A DNA stretch of 53,978 nt from Anaerosolibacter carboniphilus (GCF_014205875.1 NZ_JACHEN010000037.1:1-53978), one strand, 5' to 3'. Shown: positions 24,883 to 34,354, counted from the stretch's first letter. The notes: generated from the letters alone by a model not told the origin. A program made the numbers and translations.

Positions 24883-25726
24883 CTCTACCTTGAAATTTCC
24901 TCAAAGCCAATACAACCATTCCTATGATATATACGCCAATATACGCCATCATGATTCCACTCGGTTGTACTGAAGCTCCTAGCATATCTTGTAAACTAAT
25001 ATTCATCCCTGACCCTGTAGTAAACAGTAAGGATGCAGTTTTTCTGTAGATAATGTCAGAGGGTATGACTAGGCTAGTTATAATACCTATGCTAGTTAAT
25101 ACTTCCTTTGCACTTCCAGTGATAAAATGCCCAATTTGCTCTAAAATTCCACCTATCATGCCACAAAAATATATGATTACGAGTGTGACCCCTGCTCCCA
25201 TAGTTGATAATGAGCAGCTTAAATATATGCCTACAGAGGATAATAGCGTTGGTAGTAGATACAAGACCCCTAATGACTTAATTAAAGATATCGTCGTAAA
25301 GTTTGCAATTATACCTTTTCCAAATAACATATTAATGCCTAATATACTAGAATATAAAAATGTTGTATATGAAAGTAATACAAATAATACGCCTATGAAT
25401 CTGCCTAACACTATTTCGTAGCGAGCTATAGGTTTTGATAAAATAGCATCATAGGTGCCTTGTTCAATTTCCGATGAAATCGCTCCAACACTTGCAAAAA
25501 CAGATAAAAAGGATATAATAAATCCCGTTGCATAAATCCCCATTGATAAAAACTGTCCTGAAACAGCAATACGTAACAATACTTCAGCTTCATTTCTTAA
25601 AGAATCATAGGCGAAGTTTAATGCTACACCATAAAGTGTAAGAAAAATAGCTGTTAGTATAAGGGTAAGGTATAAAATCTTTTTCTTAAGCATTTCAAGT
25701 AGTGTAAGCCTTATCATAGTATTCAT
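24875..25726 (-). CDS. ABC-2 type transporter permease
   Basis: A 283-residue membrane protein with six membrane segments and the ABC-2 permease segment ISSEIEQGTYDAILSKPIARYEIVLGRFI. It pairs with the ATPase encoded just upstream; the stop and start overlap by 4 bases (ATGA). The operon is sigma, anti-sigma, ATPase, permease, so it is probably induced by the ECF sigma factor. Substrate unknown; lantibiotic-immunity or stress exporters share this layout. Confidence 0.88.
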   Translation of the reverse strand: MNTMIRLTLLEMLKKKILYLTLILTAIFLTLYGVALNFAYDSLRNEAEVLLRIAVSGQFLSMGIYATGFIISFLSVFASVGAISSEIEQGTYDAILSKPIARYEIVLGRFIGVLFVLLSYTTFLYSSILGINMLFGKGIIANFTTISLIKSLGVLYLLPTLLSSVGIYLSCSLSTMGAGVTLVIIYFCGMIGGILEQIGHFITGSAKEVLTSIGIITSLVIPSDIIYRKTASLLFTTGSGMNISLQDMLGASVQPSGIMMAYIGVYIIGMVVLALRKFQGRDL

Positions 25727-26625
25727 TCTACCCCATCCTCTCCAACAGTTTTTATAAATAACTCTTCTAATAAGTTTTCTTTACGCTTCATCATATATAG
25801 CAGCCCATCATTTTCAATGATAGAAGCTGCTATTTGAGGTAATAATTCATCATTTTCCACTGATAATTCTATTTCATTTCCCTTAACTCTAAGTGCAGAA
25901 TCAAATCGCTTTAGTTCATTTATTATTCTTTCATTACAATTACCTATTGATAGAATTACTGATGAGAGTAATAATTCCTTCATAGTGCCTACCTTCATCA
26001 TTCTCCCTTTATCTATAATGGCTACCCTATCAGATACCAGTTCTACTTCACTTAATAAATGGGTATTTAGAAAAATTGTTTTTCCTTCATGCTTTAGTTT
26101 AAAAATAATATCACGAACCTGTTTACGACCTAAAGGATCTAGGGCGCTAGTGGGTTCATCTAGAAATAGCAATAAAGGATCAGATAATATGGCACATCCT
26201 AAACCAATCCTTTGCTTCATACCTTTACTATACTCTTTTATTTTTTTATCTTCATGGCCCTTAAGGCCAACGATATCTAAAACCACTTCTATTCGCTCTT
26301 TTATATCTTTTTTGTTCATTTTATAAAGTAATCCATGGTTAAATAATAGTTCATAGCCTGAAAGCCAGTTGTGATACTGGAATAACTCTGGAAGATATCC
26401 AATCTTTCTGCGCGTTTCTACATCCCCTAAGGGTTTCCCAAGCATCATTCCCTTTCCAGAAGTGGGATAAAGTATTCCTAGTAATGTTCTAATAAATGTA
26501 CTTTTACCAGCCCCATTTTTTCCTAAAAAACTAAATACCTCCCCCTCTTTAATTGAGAGGGAGATATCAATGAATCCGCCTTTACCGTTAAATTGTTTGG
26601 TTAGATTGTAAGTTTCTATCATCAT
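25723..26625 (-). CDS. ABC transporter ATP-binding protein
   Basis: A 300-residue ATPase: Walker A GKNGAGKST, signature YSKGMKQRIGL, Walker B LLLFLDEPTSALDP and H-loop NTHLLSE. The C-terminal 80 residues form the accessory domain of ABC-2-type exporters. The start at 26625 is chosen because GGAG, contributed by the last codons of the anti-sigma gene, lies 7 bases upstream; an earlier in-frame start would overlap that gene. Confidence 0.9.
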   Translation of the reverse strand: MMIETYNLTKQFNGKGGFIDISLSIKEGEVFSFLGKNGAGKSTFIRTLLGILYPTSGKGMMLGKPLGDVETRRKIGYLPELFQYHNWLSGYELLFNHGLLYKMNKKDIKERIEVVLDIVGLKGHEDKKIKEYSKGMKQRIGLGCAILSDPLLLFLDEPTSALDPLGRKQVRDIIFKLKHEGKTIFLNTHLLSEVELVSDRVAIIDKGRMMKVGTMKELLLSSVILSIGNCNERIINELKRFDSALRVKGNEIELSVENDELLPQIAASIIENDGLLYMMKRKENLLEELFIKTVGEDGVE

Positions 26626-26629
26626 GATC

Positions 26630-27739
26630 TTACTCCATAGATTCAACTATAGATAATACTTCATCTACAGAACAATTATTAGCATTTATGAAATATAGTT
26701 TATTTTCTTTCTTGAAAATTAGGCGGAGGTAGTTAATTGTTGATTTTGTAGACTCAATCAGAATAGCTTTCTCACCTAGGACTGTTATATCTCTTTTTGT
26801 TTCTCTATCCCCATGATAGGGAACAGGAAGAGTTGATGTAATATCACTTATAGCCATAAGTTGGTTTTTAATATTTTTGGGTAAAAAATTCATAGAAAAA
26901 AGTGAGTCTACTAGTTCTTCCTCATCTATATCACCTGGTATCTCTAAAACTGGTGCTTCCATTTGTGCTATATTAATAGATTTTTTTCCATTGCCACTAC
27001 TTGAAGTCATAGCATAACTAAGCACATCCTTCGTATGAATCACAAAAGGTTTTTCATGCAGTATTAATGGAATCTCTGAATCTTCACCAATATACTTTAA
27101 GAAATCATTTATCTTATATACATCTAGTGACAATTCAATATTTACTTGTGGTTCTATTGCAGCATTTTCAAAAACAAAGTCACCAGTATTTACAGGTAAT
27201 TTTGCGTCAGGCATTTTTCCCTTTATTTCAGCAGTTTCAATTGGATATTTAAATTTATATCCTTGACTCTTGAATGAAACATCTATTTTTCCAAAGTTCT
27301 CGATATCTTTAGCCCCTTCACCTTCTCGGAATAATCTTTCAATTTCCTGTAGGTCACTTTGATTAATAGATATTCCTTTAAACTCTTGTACTCTAAACAT
27401 CTTTAATAAATCATTTGCTGTTACTCTAATTGGTTCAATAAAGAATACCCCTCCACACAATATAATTCCTGCAGCTACTGCTGCAAAACGTCTCTGTATC
27501 TTTCCCATTTGAAAAATCCCTCTTTTCTCGTTATTCTTTAATTGCATACCAATATTGGGACGAGGTGGTATAAACATATCCATCTGAAAAGCTTTGTTTA
27601 TCACATTCTCACTTTCCTTTAACTCCATGAAGTTCTCTTTACAAGCTGGACATGTCTCTATATGTGCCAAAGCTTCTTGCACATCTCCTTCATATTCGTT
27701 ATCAATTATTTGCTGAAGAACTTCAATTTTATAGCACAT
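26630..27739 (-). CDS. Anti-sigma factor with zinc-finger (ZAS) domain
   Basis: A 369-residue protein. The N-terminal zinc motif HIETCPACKE (HxxxCxxC) is that of zinc-binding anti-sigma factors, one membrane helix follows near residues 88-104 (AAVAAGIILCGGVFFI), and the remaining 260 residues lie outside. Its start overlaps the end of the sigma gene by 11 bases, so they are translated together. It should hold the ECF sigma factor at the membrane until a signal is received. Confidence 0.85.
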   Translation of the reverse strand: MCYKIEVLQQIIDNEYEGDVQEALAHIETCPACKENFMELKESENVINKAFQMDMFIPPRPNIGMQLKNNEKRGIFQMGKIQRRFAAVAAGIILCGGVFFIEPIRVTANDLLKMFRVQEFKGISINQSDLQEIERLFREGEGAKDIENFGKIDVSFKSQGYKFKYPIETAEIKGKMPDAKLPVNTGDFVFENAAIEPQVNIELSLDVYKINDFLKYIGEDSEIPLILHEKPFVIHTKDVLSYAMTSSSGNGKKSINIAQMEAPVLEIPGDIDEEELVDSLFSMNFLPKNIKNQLMAISDITSTLPVPYHGDRETKRDITVLGEKAILIESTKSTINYLRLIFKKENKLYFINANNCSVDEVLSIVESME

Positions 27740-28313
27740 TCATGTCACCCTCTTCTTTATATAATTCTTGAAATTTCTTTTTTCCCCGTGCAATTAGCTG
27801 CCCTATATTATTTTTAGGAATATCTGTTGCTTTGTGAATCTCTTCATAGGAATATCCAGAAAACTTTAATAGTAGACAAATTCTTTGCTCCTCTGATAGG
27901 TTGGATAAAACCCTGCGAACAGTTTTAATCTCTTCACTTCGAAATATCTCATCCTCTATTGAAAAAATGTATTTATATTCTTCAAGAACACTGTCTTCTC
28001 TTCTAAGGCTTCTTTTTTGTCCCCTTAAATAGTTTAGCGCTGTATTGGTAGCTACTTTTGAAAGCCAAGCTCCTAGATATTCAATATTATCATTCTTAGA
28101 ATGATAATATTGAATGAAGATCTCTTGCGTTAAATCCTCAGCTAGTGCATTGTTTCCTACCAAATAATATAATTGTTTGTACACAATCGGATAATATTTT
28201 TCATAGTTATTTTGAAAAATCTCATCGCTGATTCTTCTTTGCTTTGGGATCCCAAAAATGACTTTCACCTCCCGCCATATATATAAACACCACCGATTAA
28301 AAAAAATTGACAC
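27729..28313 (-). CDS. ECF RNA polymerase sigma factor
   Basis: A 194-residue frame with sigma region 2 (YYPIVYKQLYYLV, AEDLTQEIFIQYY) and region 4 (LSEEQRICLLLKFSGYSYEE, then DIPKNNIGQLIARGKKKF). Its start is uncertain. The GTG at 28313 has no good Shine-Dalgarno sequence and lies in promoter-like A+T sequence. GGGAGG at about 28269-28274 suggests a start near 28259-28268, at an in-frame GTG or a rare ATT. It heads a sigma/anti-sigma/ABC operon and is probably autoregulated. Confidence 0.88.
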   Translation of the reverse strand: MSIFFNRWCLYIWREVKVIFGIPKQRRISDEIFQNNYEKYYPIVYKQLYYLVGNNALAEDLTQEIFIQYYHSKNDNIEYLGAWLSKVATNTALNYLRGQKRSLRREDSVLEEYKYIFSIEDEIFRSEEIKTVRRVLSNLSEEQRICLLLKFSGYSYEEIHKATDIPKNNIGQLIARGKKKFQELYKEEGDMNVL

Positions 28314-28365
28314 TTATATAAAACTTTTTAAAACTATAGCGAATAGTAACTATTCTATAAAAAAT

Positions 28366-28416
28366 AAGAACCTCTCACTGTTAAGAAGTCCTTTTGAAAT
28401 TATAACTACCTCTTTT
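28366..28416 (-). repeat. Terminator block shared with rlmD-like tail 4
   Basis: AAGAACCTCTCACTGTTAAG continuing through AAGTCCTTTTGAAATTATAA matches 15957-16000 closely, hairpin included, but here it follows the flavoprotein stop rather than a tail. It shows that the tail's 3' flank can be joined to other genes. Confidence 0.5.
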
Positions 28417-29478
28417 CTATTTAATGCTTTGCAGACCTGATTTCATCGCTAACTGTCTAAGAAGTGGATTATACATAGCTGGGGATTTTAAATTTTTAAT
28501 GAGTAAATTTACTTTGATATCCTTTACCTTCTGTTTATATCTATCTAAAAATCCATCTATTCCATCTTCAAGACTCTGGGCTAAGTATAAAGAGCTTTTT
28601 AATGCGTAGCTGATTCCTTCTGCAGAGCTAGGACTAATCGCACCTGCAGCTTCCCCAACCAAGGCTATACCATCCCTTCCTACATAAAACTGTGATACCT
28701 TCTTAGGTCTATAGATATATGCTCCTTCTGTTTTTATTTTGTTATGAAAATTAAAACCTATCTGTGTTAGTTTTGTTTTCAATAAATTATACTTTTCCCT
28801 AGTATTCTCTCTAGGTCTAAGGGCTGCCCCTAATAATAGATAATTCTCCTTTGGTATAACCCAAGAGTAGAAATCACTTATTTCCTCATCAAAAATTGCT
28901 GTGAAATATGGTATATAATCTGGACTTTCACACCATTCCTGAATTGAGATGTACTTTTCAGGAATATTTATATCTTTACTAATAAACTTCCTTAACTTTG
29001 AGAAGGCACCATCAGCACCTACAATAACTCTTGTCTTCGTAGATGTTTCTTGTCCATTATAAATATATCCAATTTCATATCCTCCAGGTATTTCAGCAAA
29101 GTTTTTGAAAAATGAGTTAAACTTCTTATCAACACCAGTTGGAACTATGGAAACTAGCCATCTATCAAATTTTTCTCTATCCATATTAAAATAGAATCTC
29201 TGATATAGCCTTTCTAGATTATTCGTTAAATCAATGGCTCTTACAGCAAAAAGTTGCGGATCAACCAGAATATCTTTAGGTATCCCTAACCCCAACTTTG
29301 CAATCATTTTCTGAGCATCGGGGGCTAATAATCCTCCACAGCATTTATTTGCAAAGTTTTTGGGATTCTGACTTTCTAAATCCCGTTTATCTATTAATAG
29401 AACCTTATATTTATCTCCGATTAATCGTGCAAGATTAGCCCCTGCTGGGCCTGACCCTACGATGACAACATCATACAT
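28417..29478 (-). CDS. Geranylgeranyl-reductase-family FAD-dependent oxidoreductase
   Basis: A 353-residue flavoprotein: the FAD-binding Rossmann motif VGSGPAGANLA at the N-terminus, CCGGLLAPDAQ, the GADGAFSKLR motif and GEAAGAISPSSAEGISYAL at the second FAD site. These are features of the geranylgeranyl reductase/FixC group, which saturate isoprenoid chains or oxidise other substrates. No isoprenoid gene is nearby, so the substrate is open. The start is supported by CGAGGTGG upstream. Confidence 0.85.
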   Translation of the reverse strand: MYDVVIVGSGPAGANLARLIGDKYKVLLIDKRDLESQNPKNFANKCCGGLLAPDAQKMIAKLGLGIPKDILVDPQLFAVRAIDLTNNLERLYQRFYFNMDREKFDRWLVSIVPTGVDKKFNSFFKNFAEIPGGYEIGYIYNGQETSTKTRVIVGADGAFSKLRKFISKDINIPEKYISIQEWCESPDYIPYFTAIFDEEISDFYSWVIPKENYLLLGAALRPRENTREKYNLLKTKLTQIGFNFHNKIKTEGAYIYRPKKVSQFYVGRDGIALVGEAAGAISPSSAEGISYALKSSLYLAQSLEDGIDGFLDRYKQKVKDIKVNLLIKNLKSPAMYNPLLRQLAMKSGLQSIK

Positions 29479-29521
29479 AGATCCACCTCGTAAGTTTCAA
29501 TTATTTTTTACCCTCCATTTT

Positions 29522-29755
29522 TTAATAATCTTGCTCTATCATATCATTGCTGTATTCTAGAATATCACCTGGTTGACAATCCAAAGCTTTGCATATTGCC
29601 TCTAAAGTTGAAAACCTAATAGCTTTTGCTTTTCCATTCTTTAATATAGAAAGGTTAGCCATCGTTATTCCAACCTTCTCTGTAAGTTCTGTCACACTCA
29701 TTTTTCTTTTAGCCAGCATCACATCAATATTGATTATAATTGCCATCTTATTCAC
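29522..29755 (-). CDS. Cro/CI-family small HTH regulator (YozG-like)
   Basis: A 77-residue protein that is almost only a helix-turn-helix (KMSVTELTEKVGITMANLS). It ends with FSTLEAICKALDCQPGDILEY, the signature of the YozG-type regulators that follow DUF2975 genes. Its start is 1 bp after the DUF2975 stop, so they form one operon. Confidence 0.88.
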   Translation of the reverse strand: MNKMAIIINIDVMLAKRKMSVTELTEKVGITMANLSILKNGKAKAIRFSTLEAICKALDCQPGDILEYSNDMIEQDY

Positions 29756-29756
29756 C

Positions 29757-30209
29757 TCATATTGTTAAATCATTATCTGATTTTATATCTATGGCTTCTT
29801 CTAAAAGTTTTTGAAGAACAGCAGCAAAGACTGCAATCACAATTGAAGCAAAGACAATGATCATTGGGATTCCTGCGAGGCCTGGGGCGTCGTCTGCCTC
29901 CGCTATGGGAAATAAGAATGGTATGATTCCTGAATATATAACACTGATTGTGATCGCACAGTATTTTATATTCTTTAAAGCCTTTACAGATAATTCAGAG
30001 AAAGCTTTGTTCTTATCAATATGGCTTAAAAGTTTTAAAGTTTGATACAGAGCAAAGAAATACGCTATCGCCGTTGCATATACACCGATTAAAATGGGAT
30101 AGGGTAAGTAGTTTACAAATCCAGGCACCCAAAATATGCACAGAGCAAGAACCGGAATTGCAATAAGAAAAACTACTACCTTTAAAAAGAGAGTTGAAAC
30201 TTGTTTCAC
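29757..30209 (-). CDS. DUF2975 membrane protein
   Basis: A 150-residue protein with four membrane helices, matching DUF2975 (YoaS-like) in length and in the N-terminus KQVSTLFLKVVVFLIAIPVL. GTG 30209 is chosen because AGGTG lies 6 bases upstream; a GTG 9 bases further upstream overlaps that site. It is paired with an XRE regulator, the standard arrangement. Its function is unknown; a membrane sensor acting on the regulator is possible. Confidence 0.82.
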   Translation of the reverse strand: MKQVSTLFLKVVVFLIAIPVLALCIFWVPGFVNYLPYPILIGVYATAIAYFFALYQTLKLLSHIDKNKAFSELSVKALKNIKYCAITISVIYSGIIPFLFPIAEADDAPGLAGIPMIIVFASIVIAVFAAVLQKLLEEAIDIKSDNDLTI

Positions 30210-30370
30210 ATAAAGCACCTCACTTATACATTATTAATTTGATTTTAACATATGATTTATTGTTTATCAATAAATTGTTATTGATTTTCATTATTTTTTT
30301 ATTGTAGCATAAATTTCCTTCTAAATTCTGTAGGTTAAATAAAAAACTATATTCTATATTTAGGCAAAGA

Positions 30371-30402
30371 AAAAAAGCATTCTTCACTACAAAGAAATGC
30401 TC
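30371..30402 (-). terminator. Terminator of the phosphotransferase gene
   Basis: AGCATTCTT pairs with AAAGAAATGCT (one bulge), preceded by A6 and followed by T-rich minus-strand sequence, about 55 bp past the stop at 30456. Confidence 0.55.
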
Positions 30403-30455
30403 TATAACCTTAAACTATTCAATTTATAACTTGTTCAACATCACTGCGCCACGAT

Positions 30456-33074
30456 CTAAATGCAGAGGATTTCTACATACCCTTCTGTTCCATGCACGCG
30501 AATTCGTTGTCCATCTTTTATCAGTTTGGTAGCATTTTCTACTCCGACAACTGCTGGCAAGCCATATTCACGTGCGATCACTGCTCCATGGGTCATCAGT
30601 CCACCAACTTCGGTGACTAGGCCTTTTATGGATACAAACAATGGTGTCCAGCCGGGGTCAGTAAAGGCGGTGACTAATATATCTCCATCTTCTAAATTTG
30701 CGTCTTCCATGTTTAAGATTACGCGTGCTCTTCCCTCTATAACTCCTGAAGAAACAGGCAGACCTGCAATAGCGCCCGCTGGAATATTTTCCCGTTTGTA
30801 CTCGCCTGCAATTATTTCACCAGCTGAGGTGATCACACGTGGTGGAGTTAGTTTTTCGTATAATTTGTACTCGTCTTTTCGCATGCTGATGATCTGATAA
30901 TCCAGTTTGTTTGTGCGTACGACTTCGCGAAGTTCTTCAAAAGTGAGATAGTATATATCTTCTTTTTCATGAATAACGTTGGCATGTACGAGTTGTTCGG
31001 CTTCTTTCAGTAAAGCCTGCTTATAAACAAAGTAGCGGCTAACCATGCCGTATTTTGGATATTCACGATAGCCAATGAAATTCCGAATTAGGTTAATCAT
31101 TCGCTTCGTTTCTTTGACTTTTTCTTCACCATCCGGCAACTTATTCAATCTCCCTAATAACTCTTTTTCTTTTTCCAAAGCTTCCTGTCGCCCTTGCTCA
31201 AATTTTCGATGGCTGGCATTAGGCTCAAAATTTTTGATGTTACTGAGAATCATGGGGACAAGTGTAGTTGGCTTTTCGCTAAAACGAGGTTTAGTAATAT
31301 CAATTTCACCGCTGCATCGCATTCCGTATTTGTCAAGATAAGACAGGATTGCATCTCGGGCTTCCTGCCCACCATCAAACTTAACTAATTTTTCCAGAAA
31401 GTTATCATCTTTTACATGTTGTAAATAATCAACTAATTCCGGGTAAGGACGAATCACATCTGCCACATCCATTAACGCCAGACCCATTTCCGAAGTAATA
31501 TTGTTTGGTACAGATTGAGAAAGTATGTCTGCTGCGTTCTTTTCACCCAACCACTCGTTCATTTTTTCATTGATCCATTGTGAAGCATTTATGGCGGCCA
31601 TAAATACAGCTGAACTTTGTGGGTCAAATAAGATCCTCTTTAACTCCTGGATATCTTCTAGTATAAAATCAATTAAATTTATTCCTGATTTCCCTTGAAT
31701 GTTTTGTTTCAACTCTTCTATGGAGGTTTGACTTTTTCTAATCAAATCAGAAACGATTGACGGATTGTTTTCGATTTGTGCTTGAGTATCTGCAGGCGGC
31801 TTAACTTTATCGCTATTACCAGAACTCTGCTCTTTCTTATCATTTGGTAAACATTTTATAAAATCTCGCTCTATTATGGTCATAAGTGCGTCTTTTATGA
31901 GCGGATCGTGTTGTCCCGTGTTATTTAATAACATTTTTCTGCCGTCTGGTGAAGCCAGCATTTGTGCCACATCAACAAACAACCTTCCACCAGCTTTAAA
32001 CCTGTGACCATAAGATATTAACTCCATTAAAGACATTCCCAATGGTTTCAAGGGATCGGTCATCATTTGTTGATGGCCAACAGATAAATAAACGTGATTT
32101 TCCTCATCATTTACTTCAGGGATGGGGTATAAAGTTGTGATTGGTCGACTCTGGACAATATAAAATGCATCATCAGCCAAACACCATTCGATGTCTTGGG
32201 GGCAGCCGAAATGTTCTTCGATCTTTCTACCCATGCGCTCAAGCTGCAAAATCTGCTCATCCGTCAGCGCTTGCCCATTCTGCTGCTCAGGCTCAATCTC
32301 CTGTTCTTTCGTACCCCCATCTTTTAAGGCATAAATAGCCAGCTTCTTGGTGGATATCTTCTTATCAATAACCTTGCCGTTACGCACTTTATAGATATCA
32401 GCATTCACCAGACCGGAGACTAAGGTCTCGCCAAGTCCGAAGCTGGCATCAATGGATAACACCTTCCTATTGGAAGTGACGGGATCGGCAGTAAACAAAA
32501 TTCCTGCCGCCTGGGGGAAGACCATCTGCTGAACAACCACAGACAGGTGCACTTTACGGTGGTCGAAGCCGTTTCGAATGCGGTAGGTTACTGCCCTCTC
32601 GGTAAACAGCGATGCCCAGCACTTGCTGATATGTTTTAGAATGGACTCCTTTCCAATAATGTTCAGATACGTATCCTGCTGTCCTGCAAAGGAAGCTGTC
32701 GGTAAATCCTCTGCAGTTGCGCTGGATCGTATTGCATAGGCATTTTTTTCACCAAGCCTAGAGAGAAGGCGGGTGATCTCTTCATGAATGTCTTTCGGGA
32801 TGGCTATCCCTTCGATGACCCTGCGAATCTCACCGCTAAGTTCACTGATTTTATCCCGGTCTTCCAACTTCAACAGTGATAACTGATCCAGTAAGACGTT
32901 AACCGATGGCGTTTCCCCAATGATTCTTTTAAAGGCCTCAGTAGAAACGCAAAAGCCATCTGGTACGCGTATTTCTTCAATCTTGGAAAGTTCCCCCAGG
33001 TTCGCGCCTTTACCCCCAACAACCATGAGTTTTGTTTTGTCAATATCCTGAAAACCAAGCACATAGGAACTCAT
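30456..33074 (-). CDS. Rifampicin phosphotransferase / PEP synthase-like enzyme
   Basis: An 872-residue enzyme with an N-terminal ATP-grasp domain (GGKGANLGEL, YAIRSSATAEDLPTASFAGQ), a large middle domain and a C-terminal swivelling phosphohistidine domain. The histidine context GGLMTHGAVIAREYG and the end VENATKLIKDGQRIRVHG match Rph-type rifampicin phosphotransferases (about 865 residues) better than true PpsA, which has a CRTCHAAI-type motif. Bacillus homologues are often named PEP synthase. Rph uses ATP to phosphorylate rifamycins, giving resistance. The gene stands alone; resistance itself is inferred. Confidence 0.8.
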   Translation of the reverse strand: MSSYVLGFQDIDKTKLMVVGGKGANLGELSKIEEIRVPDGFCVSTEAFKRIIGETPSVNVLLDQLSLLKLEDRDKISELSGEIRRVIEGIAIPKDIHEEITRLLSRLGEKNAYAIRSSATAEDLPTASFAGQQDTYLNIIGKESILKHISKCWASLFTERAVTYRIRNGFDHRKVHLSVVVQQMVFPQAAGILFTADPVTSNRKVLSIDASFGLGETLVSGLVNADIYKVRNGKVIDKKISTKKLAIYALKDGGTKEQEIEPEQQNGQALTDEQILQLERMGRKIEEHFGCPQDIEWCLADDAFYIVQSRPITTLYPIPEVNDEENHVYLSVGHQQMMTDPLKPLGMSLMELISYGHRFKAGGRLFVDVAQMLASPDGRKMLLNNTGQHDPLIKDALMTIIERDFIKCLPNDKKEQSSGNSDKVKPPADTQAQIENNPSIVSDLIRKSQTSIEELKQNIQGKSGINLIDFILEDIQELKRILFDPQSSAVFMAAINASQWINEKMNEWLGEKNAADILSQSVPNNITSEMGLALMDVADVIRPYPELVDYLQHVKDDNFLEKLVKFDGGQEARDAILSYLDKYGMRCSGEIDITKPRFSEKPTTLVPMILSNIKNFEPNASHRKFEQGRQEALEKEKELLGRLNKLPDGEEKVKETKRMINLIRNFIGYREYPKYGMVSRYFVYKQALLKEAEQLVHANVIHEKEDIYYLTFEELREVVRTNKLDYQIISMRKDEYKLYEKLTPPRVITSAGEIIAGEYKRENIPAGAIAGLPVSSGVIEGRARVILNMEDANLEDGDILVTAFTDPGWTPLFVSIKGLVTEVGGLMTHGAVIAREYGLPAVVGVENATKLIKDGQRIRVHGTEGYVEILCI

Positions 33075-33477
33075 ATGTTTACCTCCTTTGGCTATTCCTT
33101 CTTTGATAATTTTGATGACATCCTTTCCATAATAATCCTCTCCAACAAATCACATTAACATACTATTGCATTATAGCAGCAGCAAATGAAAACAAATAGT
33201 CTAGATTTACAATTTTTTACATGTTATAATTAAAGTGGGAAGGATTCAATTCTTCAAAGAAGTAAACCTTAAAGACGCTAACCCGATGCCAAGGTGCATC
33301 CTTTTATAGATTAGAGGGACAATGTACTTGGCCCTCGTCACATTTGCATTTATTACCCCTCGCCTATTTACTCTTTTACTTTTACATTGTAATAATTATT
33401 TCAGCATTTGCTAATTCACAAATGTTAAACTCCCTCAAATCTATAGTCTGAGGGAACATGAAACACACTTCAATCTG
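33075..33477. other. Gene-free stretch; promoter and a tail-flank remnant
   Basis: A minus-strand TATAAT lies at 33171-33176, a plausible promoter for the phosphotransferase gene. At 33428-33470 a CTCCCTCA...TCTGAGGGA hairpin and the sequence after it (GAAACACACTTCA) match the flank of rlmD-like tail 10 near 51160-51188. The middle part shows no coding frame or riboswitch that could be recognised. Confidence 0.4.
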
Positions 33478-33541
33478 ACGTGACGAAGTGTCAAGGGGGT
33501 GAAGTGTCAAGGGGACGGGTGGTGTCAAGGGGACGGGGTTA
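33478..33541. repeat. Tandem REP sequences left of the transposase
   Basis: Three near-direct copies of GTGTCAAGGGGACGGG or a shorter form occur at about 33489-33503, 33507-33521 and 33524-33539. An inverted copy lies at 34355-34378 (GTGTCAACAACCCCGTCCCT). Confidence 0.65.
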
Positions 33542-33549
33542 TCGTCACA

Positions 33550-34311
33550 CTACAATTTTTGAATAATGCCTCTATTAATTCCTGTCAATCTTTCAATTTG
33601 TCTAATTGATAGTCCATATCTTTCCTTTAATTCTTTTATATATGAATTTCTTTTATCTACATCAATCATTTGTAAATCTAATCCCCGCTCAACGTTACAA
33701 TGATCCTTGATTATTTTTATAGCATCATTATCCGTTATCTGTCGACTTTCCTTTATTTCTAGGCATTTATCATCGTTATCTTTATCAATAAACTCAATAA
33801 ATTTCCTTACAGCTTGTTCTCTATCTACATTTAAAATATCAAGGGCAAAGTCCGTATCAGTCTGATATTTTCCTTCTATATAGTCTGAGTAATTCGTCCA
33901 TAAATAATCTTCAACTTTAGTCACTATACCAGCTTTTACAGGATTCCGAAGAATATATCTCAGGACTGTTAGGAAGTATGCATCGTCCTCTACAGGCTCA
34001 CTTTTAAATCGATCCTGAAACAAATACCCTATTCTTCCATATTTTTTGTTATACCATAAAACATAGCTACCGCATATCCTTCGCATAACAGTCTCTAATG
34101 GCTCCTTATCTTCCATTAGAAGCAAATGAAGATGATTACCCATTAAGCAATAGGCATATAATTTGTACTCACTGATCTCCCTGTATTTTTGCAAGGTTTG
34201 AATAAACTTATGACAATCTTCCTCATCTTCAAATATAATTTGACGATTTATTCCTCTCATAACAATATGGTATATTCCGCTTTTGCTTTTTATCCTTGGC
34301 ATCCTTGGCAC
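33550..34311 (-). CDS. REP-associated tyrosine transposase (RAYT, Y1_Tnp)
   Basis: A 253-residue single-strand transposase of the IS200-like Y1 group. The HUH motif is in GNHLHLLL, and the helix carrying the catalytic tyrosine is near GSYVLWYNKKYGR, followed by LFQDRFKSEPV and LRYILRNPVKAGIV, hallmarks of RAYT proteins. A C-terminal helix-turn-helix extension (YGLSIRQIERLTGINRG) is present. The start is GTG (34311), giving the usual beginning MPRMPRIKSKSG. REP sequences flank it on both sides. It looks intact. Confidence 0.88.
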   Translation of the reverse strand: MPRMPRIKSKSGIYHIVMRGINRQIIFEDEEDCHKFIQTLQKYREISEYKLYAYCLMGNHLHLLLMEDKEPLETVMRRICGSYVLWYNKKYGRIGYLFQDRFKSEPVEDDAYFLTVLRYILRNPVKAGIVTKVEDYLWTNYSDYIEGKYQTDTDFALDILNVDREQAVRKFIEFIDKDNDDKCLEIKESRQITDNDAIKIIKDHCNVERGLDLQMIDVDKRNSYIKELKERYGLSIRQIERLTGINRGIIQKL

Positions 34312-34313
34312 GC

Positions 34314-34350
34314 AAATACCTCTATGATAAGTTATATCATAGAGGTATTT
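34314..34350. repeat. Perfect 16-bp palindrome upstream of the transposase
   Basis: AAATACCTCTATGATA and its exact reverse complement are separated by 5 bases, directly before the transposase GTG. A stable hairpin here could hide the ribosome-binding region or serve as a transposase substrate. Confidence 0.7.
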
Positions 34351-34354
34351 TACG

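Noticed and set aside
33240..33350. Possible riboswitch in the region before the phosphotransferase
   Set aside because: I could not match it to any known class, and it lies far upstream of that gene, on the other side of its likely promoter.
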